Assembly (NCBI GenBank): GCA_026986235.1
Contig: JALSOY010000175.1
Location: forward strand, 1 to 10,146
Reading direction: 5' to 3'
Origin: Caldifarciminota bacterium
GTDB taxonomy: Bacteria; Hydrothermota; Hydrothermia; B15-G9; WFZT01
DNA: 10,146 nucleotides
This document shows, piece by piece, positions 6,537 through 10,146 of this stretch. The stretch's first letter is position 1. Each line of letters starts with the position of its first letter. The position numbers and the translations under genes were made by a program. Below the pieces are notes generated by a model. The model was not told where the DNA came from. It did not search any database and worked only from the letters and a program-made list of their open reading frames with translations.

Positions 6537-7628
6537 ATGGGAAAGAAAACGCCACTCTTTGAAGCTCATAAAAAACTCGGGGCAAAAATCGTTGACTTTG
6601 CAGGTTTCGATATGCCCCTCCAGTATTCCGGGATTACAAAGGAACACACCTGGGTCAGGACACATGCGGGCCTGTTTGATGTGTCTCACATGGGAGAAAT
6701 TGAGATCCGTGGACCTGAGGCACTGGAATTCGTATCCTATGTAACATCCAACGACCCTGCCACCCTTGATGTGTTTCAGGTTCAGTACTCCGCCTTTCCC
6801 ACCCCCAGGGGTACCATAGTGGACGACCTCCTCGTTTACAGACTCGAAGATTACTTCCTCCTCGTTGTTAACGCATCCAACATAGAGAAAGATTACTCAT
6901 GGCTGCTTGAGAACAGGTTTAAAGGTGTGGATATCGTTAATGTATCAGACGAAGTGGCGGAACTCGCCCTGCAGGGTCCCCTGAGTGAACAGGTACTTCA
7001 ACCCCTCGTTGATGTGGATCTCTCAAAACTCAAGTACTACCGTGCAGTTAGAGGTAAGGTCACAGGAAAAGATGCCCTGATCTCCAGAACAGGTTACACA
7101 GGTGAAGACGGTTTTGAGATATATTTATCACCACGGGATGTGGAAGATGTTTTTTATAAACTCCTTGAGGATGAAAGGGTCAAACCTGCAGGACTTGGGG
7201 CAAGGGATACACTGAGACTCGAGATGGGTTACTGCCTCTACGGTAACGACATAGATGAAACGACGAATCTCCTGGAGGCGGGCCTGGGATGGATCACAAA
7301 GTTGAACAAGGAAAAATTTATCGGCAAAGAGGCACTGATCAGGATAAAAACTGAGGGAATAAAGCGGAGGAGAGTGGGTTTTGAAGCAAAGGAACCTCGC
7401 GATATCCCGAGACACGGTTACAAAATTAATTTCGACGGAAAAGAGGTGGGAACCGTCACAAGTGGAACCTTTTCTCCGTCGCTCAAAAGAGGCATCGGTA
7501 TGGGCTATGTTCCACCGGATGCGGCAAAACCTGGAATGACCATTCAGGTTGACATCAGGGGTAAGCTCGCTGATATGGAGATCGTGAAACTCCCTTTCTA
7601 CAGATCCGGCAGCCTGAAAAGGTCGTAA
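6537..7628 (+). CDS. gcvT: Aminomethyltransferase, glycine cleavage system T protein
   Basis: T protein transfers the one-carbon unit from the aminomethyl-lipoyl arm of H protein to tetrahydrofolate, releasing ammonia. The 363 residues match the family length. Motifs in order: FDVSHMGEI (47-55), TIVDDLLVY (93-101) with the catalytic-pocket Asp96, VNASN (111-115), SRTGYTGEDGFEIY (183-196), PAGLGARDTLRLE (217-229) and GTFSPSL (310-316). The sequence style is close to the Thermotoga maritima enzyme. The gene starts three bases after the acyltransferase stop with GAGGG as a modest ribosome site. GcvH and GcvP are not in the window, so the system is presumably completed elsewhere. The presence of FolC in the same run links the two through folate, but this may be chance. 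Confidence 0.96.
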   Translation: MGKKTPLFEAHKKLGAKIVDFAGFDMPLQYSGITKEHTWVRTHAGLFDVSHMGEIEIRGPEALEFVSYVTSNDPATLDVFQVQYSAFPTPRGTIVDDLLVYRLEDYFLLVVNASNIEKDYSWLLENRFKGVDIVNVSDEVAELALQGPLSEQVLQPLVDVDLSKLKYYRAVRGKVTGKDALISRTGYTGEDGFEIYLSPRDVEDVFYKLLEDERVKPAGLGARDTLRLEMGYCLYGNDIDETTNLLEAGLGWITKLNKEKFIGKEALIRIKTEGIKRRRVGFEAKEPRDIPRHGYKINFDGKEVGTVTSGTFSPSLKRGIGMGYVPPDAAKPGMTIQVDIRGKLADMEIVKLPFYRSGSLKRS

Positions 7629-7644
7629 ATCAGCGCAGATCAGG

Positions 7645-8496
7645 ATGAAAGAGATTCTAAAGAAATTCCAGCGTGCGGAAATACAGGGATACGAGATTTA
7701 CAGATATCTCGCCCGTCGAGCGGACGAGAAGAACCGGAAAATACTCGAAAGAATCGCCAGTGAGGAACTCAACCATTACAGAATCCTCAAAAAGTACACA
7801 GGTGAGGATGTGTCACCTCCTCTGATATCCACCCTGCTTATGAAGCTTATCTCTGTGTTTCTTGGCTACACCTTTGTTGTGAAAATGATGGAGTTGAGTG
7901 AGAAAAGGGCTGAGGACAGTTACGAGCAGGTTCTGGAAGAGATACCAGAGGCCAAAAGGATGCTCGAAGAGGAGCAGCACCACGAAAATCAGCTCATCAG
8001 GATGCTGGATGAAGAAAAGATTGGCTACATAGGCTCCATGGTGCTCGGACTCAACGACGCACTCGTAGAACTAACCGGGACACTTGCCGGACTTACCTTT
8101 GCATTGAGGGTAACGAGGATCGTAGGTCTCGCAGGCCTTATAACCGGAATTGCGGCTTCCCTTTCCATGGCTGCATCTGAGTACCTCTCACAAAAATCAG
8201 AAAAGACAGGGAAAAGTCCCCTGAAGGCCTCGATATACACAGGTGTTGCTTACATACTGACGGTGACTCTTCTAATTTTCCCCTTCTTCTTATTCCACAA
8301 TCCCTATGCCGCCCTTGCCCTGTCTCTCATAGATGCTTTCCTGGTCATACTGTTTTTCACATTCTTCGTCTCCGTTGTAAAGGAAGAACCCTTCATCAGA
8401 CTTTTCGTCGAGATGCTCTTCATAAGCTTCGGTGTAGCCGTTGTTTCATTCATTATCGGTGTCGTCGCCCGCAGAATTTTGAACATAGAAATATGA
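7645..8496 (+). CDS. Ferritin-like/VIT1-CCC1 fusion membrane protein (MbfA-like iron or manganese transporter)
   Basis: A 283-residue two-part protein. Residues 1-125 form a rubrerythrin-like four-helix domain with candidate metal ligands Glu12 or Glu17, Glu41xxHis44, Glu83/Glu86 and Glu109xxHis112. A hydrophobic stretch (about 60-80) lies between helices two and three, as seen in this family. Residues 130-280 are a VIT1/CCC1 (DUF125) transporter: GLNDALVELTGTLAGL (135-150) and GLITGIAASLSMAASEYLSQ (164-183) are its hallmark first and second helices, followed by about three more membrane helices. Similar fusions (membrane-bound ferritin, MbfA) export iron in alphaproteobacteria. The role here, iron or manganese efflux with the ferritin-like part as sensor or metal collector, is inferred. 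The gene lies 16 bases after gcvT. Only AGG directly abuts the ATG, so ribosome binding looks weak; no better start is available. Confidence 0.9.
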   Translation: MKEILKKFQRAEIQGYEIYRYLARRADEKNRKILERIASEELNHYRILKKYTGEDVSPPLISTLLMKLISVFLGYTFVVKMMELSEKRAEDSYEQVLEEIPEAKRMLEEEQHHENQLIRMLDEEKIGYIGSMVLGLNDALVELTGTLAGLTFALRVTRIVGLAGLITGIAASLSMAASEYLSQKSEKTGKSPLKASIYTGVAYILTVTLLIFPFFLFHNPYAALALSLIDAFLVILFFTFFVSVVKEEPFIRLFVEMLFISFGVAVVSFIIGVVARRILNIEI

Positions 8497-8507
8497 TCCA
8501 TTAAAAT
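8479..8507 (+). promoter_or_regulatory. Candidate promoter of the secreted-protein gene
   Basis: TTGAAC (8479-8484) and TAAAAT (8502-8507) are separated by exactly 17 bases. They match the -35 consensus at four and the -10 at five of six positions. The predicted start of transcription, near 8514, is only about six bases before the ATG at 8520. The -35 falls inside the end of the upstream transporter gene. No Shine-Dalgarno stands before the ATG, which fits a nearly leaderless mRNA. Confidence 0.4.
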
Positions 8508-8519
8508 TGAACGCCTGTC

Positions 8520-10146
8520 ATGAAAAAAATCTTTTTATTTTTGATACTCCTGAGCTTTCTCCACCCTGCCAGGATACTGTTTGATCTCACAAAAGAGGAG
8601 GATGCCGGGAACGCTGACTGGATGATAGACGACGACTTCCCGTATCCACAACCTCCCAATCCTGCCAGCGGTGACCAGTGGATGGGCGGCATATCCGACT
8701 GGGGATTTGACCTTTATTCCATGGGACACGAGGTGGTCACTCTTCCACCATGGGGAAGGATTACATACAACGATCCTTCCAACGACCTGGACCTATCAAA
8801 CTTTGATGTCTTTGTCGTTTGTGAACCGCAGGTACCATTCACACAGAGTGAGATAAACGCGATCCTGAACTTCGTGAGTAACGGCGGTGGACTTTTCATG
8901 GTCGCCGATCATAACGCCTCAGACAGGAACAATAACGGTTGGGACTCTCCTCACATCTGGAACCTGTTTGAGAATTACTTCGGTATCCACTTCCATGTGA
9001 CAGGAGATCCTTCAAATTCCATAAGTGATAGAACATACAATGTCTCCAGCTCCACGGATGACCCTGTTACGCATGGACCTGCGGGTGTCGTTCACGGTAT
9101 GTCCTTCTACGCCTCAACGGTGATGACCCTTGATACGACGGTAAATCCTTCCCTCCGTGGTCATGTGTGGAAAAGTGGTGAACCGCAGGGTACGACCCTC
9201 GTTTTTCTTGCCACAGGTACTTACGGGGATGGTAAAATCGCAGGTCTTACCGACAGTTCTCCCGCCGATGACGGAACAGGGAACCCGGGAAATGTTCTTT
9301 ACAACGGATGGACAGAGGAAGGTGTCCAGAATAACTACGCCATCCTGAATACCACCCTCTGGCTTGCAGATGTGTCAGGTGATGTGATAACCATCTCGTA
9401 CTACCCTGAAAGTCCAACACCCCGGGATACCGTGAGGGTAACGGCGGAGTACAATTTTTCGAGGTCAGCAGACACACTCTTCTACTCCGTTGACGGATCT
9501 TCCTGGAATACTGCTCTTCCGGAAACGGCCACAACGGTGAGGTCCGTCTTTGCCATCCCACCCACGGAGGTGGAAACCACCGTTACTTTCTTCGTAAAGG
9601 CATACAAAAGAGGTGATGCAACTGTTACAAGTGATACATCCTTCTACCAGACCAGGAGTCCGGGAGATTACCTGATACTTGACGGCTGGCAGCTAATTCA
9701 GGAAAACTCCCACAGGGTTTACAACTTTCACGGAGTAAGGCTACCACTGAACTCCACTTTAATAATCGCAAGGGGGGCCACACGGAGTCAGTTTGAAAAT
9801 TTCTGGGGAGTTACACTCGGAAGTAATGTCGTTTACATCAACGGAGGCGGTAGCTTTCCCGTCATCAACGGCGGAGAGACTTTTACACTTGTTAATGCGT
9901 CAGGTGATACCGTTGACGGCCCCACATACACCTTCCAGCGGGGTTACACCTACCAGAGGATAAATTTCACGGGAGACCCTGCCAGCCCTTCAAGCTGGGA
10001 TGTAAGGGACTGGCACGATGCTACCCCCGGAGAGGTTATTTTCCAGGGAGGTGGTAACTTTACGGGGATAACCGAGGTAGCTGATGTCGACACAACGGGA
10101 GGTTTCATCTACGAGTTCGTGGAGTTGTTTTACGGAAATCAGACAT
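8520..10146 (+). CDS. Secreted multidomain protein with lamin-tail domains (3' end beyond the window)
   Basis: The frame is open from the ATG at 8520 to the window end, giving 542 residues. Residues 1-17 (MKKIFLFLILLSFLHPA) are a signal peptide. The N-terminal region (about 18-285) has a flavodoxin/GATase-like look: FDVFVVCEP (95-103), then an Asn/Gly-rich turn NGGGLFMVADH (121-131) and DRNNNGWDSP (135-144), which could bind calcium. Residues 290-378 look like an Ig-like module (PTPRDTVRVTAEY, FYSVDGSSW) of the sort common in surface proteins. Residues 383-505 resemble a lamin-tail domain (LDGWQLI, GGETFTLVN, DWHDATPG) that lacks the usual opening EFVEL strand. A second lamin-tail domain starts near 517 (ITEVAD, EFVELFYG) and is cut by the edge. 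Function is unknown; surface attachment or an associated nuclease or protease domain downstream is possible. Its C-terminus could carry a sorting signal. Confidence 0.85.
   Translation, partial: MKKIFLFLILLSFLHPARILFDLTKEEDAGNADWMIDDDFPYPQPPNPASGDQWMGGISDWGFDLYSMGHEVVTLPPWGRITYNDPSNDLDLSNFDVFVVCEPQVPFTQSEINAILNFVSNGGGLFMVADHNASDRNNNGWDSPHIWNLFENYFGIHFHVTGDPSNSISDRTYNVSSSTDDPVTHGPAGVVHGMSFYASTVMTLDTTVNPSLRGHVWKSGEPQGTTLVFLATGTYGDGKIAGLTDSSPADDGTGNPGNVLYNGWTEEGVQNNYAILNTTLWLADVSGDVITISYYPESPTPRDTVRVTAEYNFSRSADTLFYSVDGSSWNTALPETATTVRSVFAIPPTEVETTVTFFVKAYKRGDATVTSDTSFYQTRSPGDYLILDGWQLIQENSHRVYNFHGVRLPLNSTLIIARGATRSQFENFWGVTLGSNVVYINGGGSFPVINGGETFTLVNASGDTVDGPTYTFQRGYTYQRINFTGDPASPSSWDVRDWHDATPGEVIFQGGGNFTGITEVADVDTTGGFIYEFVELFYGNQT

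Noticed and set aside
6105..6689. A 194-codon open frame on the minus strand
   Set aside because: It lies antisense to the clear acyltransferase and gcvT genes, is rich in Cys and His as shadow frames often are, and shows no recognisable domain or ribosome site.
6433..6744. A 103-codon plus-strand frame across the acyltransferase-gcvT junction
   Set aside because: It is an alternative frame of two well-supported genes and its translation has no family-like features.
9247..9561. A 104-codon minus-strand frame under the secreted-protein gene
   Set aside because: The plus-strand frame is open for 542 codons with a signal peptide and recognisable domains; the antisense translation is Arg/Ser/Pro-rich and looks random.

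Overview
The window reads as an ordinary chromosomal stretch of a bacterium with dense, overlapping operons, and no tRNA, rRNA, CRISPR array or insertion sequence was seen. Several features suggest an uncultured, possibly thermophilic, diderm lineage: charge-rich compact proteins, a Thermotoga-like GcvT, envelope-type sugar enzymes, and a large secreted protein ending in lamin-tail domains, a type common in candidate phyla such as WOR-3/Hydrothermae. This placement is an inference from protein style only, and I hold it weakly.

Left arm, minus strand (1-1470). A three-gene operon is transcribed leftwards: a PtsN/fructose-type EIIA protein, then a small C4 zinc-ribbon protein, then tyrosyl-tRNA synthetase, which runs off the left edge. 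Both junctions are 4-base start/stop overlaps (GTGA and ATGA), so translation is probably coupled. A 170-bp divergent intergenic region (1471-1640) separates this operon from the rightward genes.

Right arm, plus strand (1641-8496). A packed run of seven genes follows: a PSP1/RicT-like Cys-rich protein, FolC, a GT4 glycosyltransferase, a sigma-54 activator with no sensory domain, a hexapeptide-repeat acyltransferase, GcvT, and a membrane protein joining a ferritin-like domain to a VIT1/CCC1 iron/manganese transporter. The first four overlap one another, and the others are 3 to 46 bases apart. The themes are folate one-carbon metabolism (FolC, GcvT), envelope sugar chemistry (glycosyltransferase, acyltransferase), regulation (sigma-54 activator) and metal handling.

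Right edge (8520-10146). A long gene without its 3' end encodes a secreted multidomain protein: signal peptide, a flavodoxin/GATase-like N-terminal region with an Asp/Asn-rich loop, an Ig-like module, one lamin-tail-like domain and the start of a second. It has no Shine-Dalgarno sequence, but a plausible promoter would give an almost leaderless mRNA.

I found no clearly undescribed multi-gene system. The best leads are the secreted lamin-tail protein with its unusual start, the sensorless sigma-54 activator embedded in envelope genes, and the EIIA-zinc ribbon-tyrS operon.
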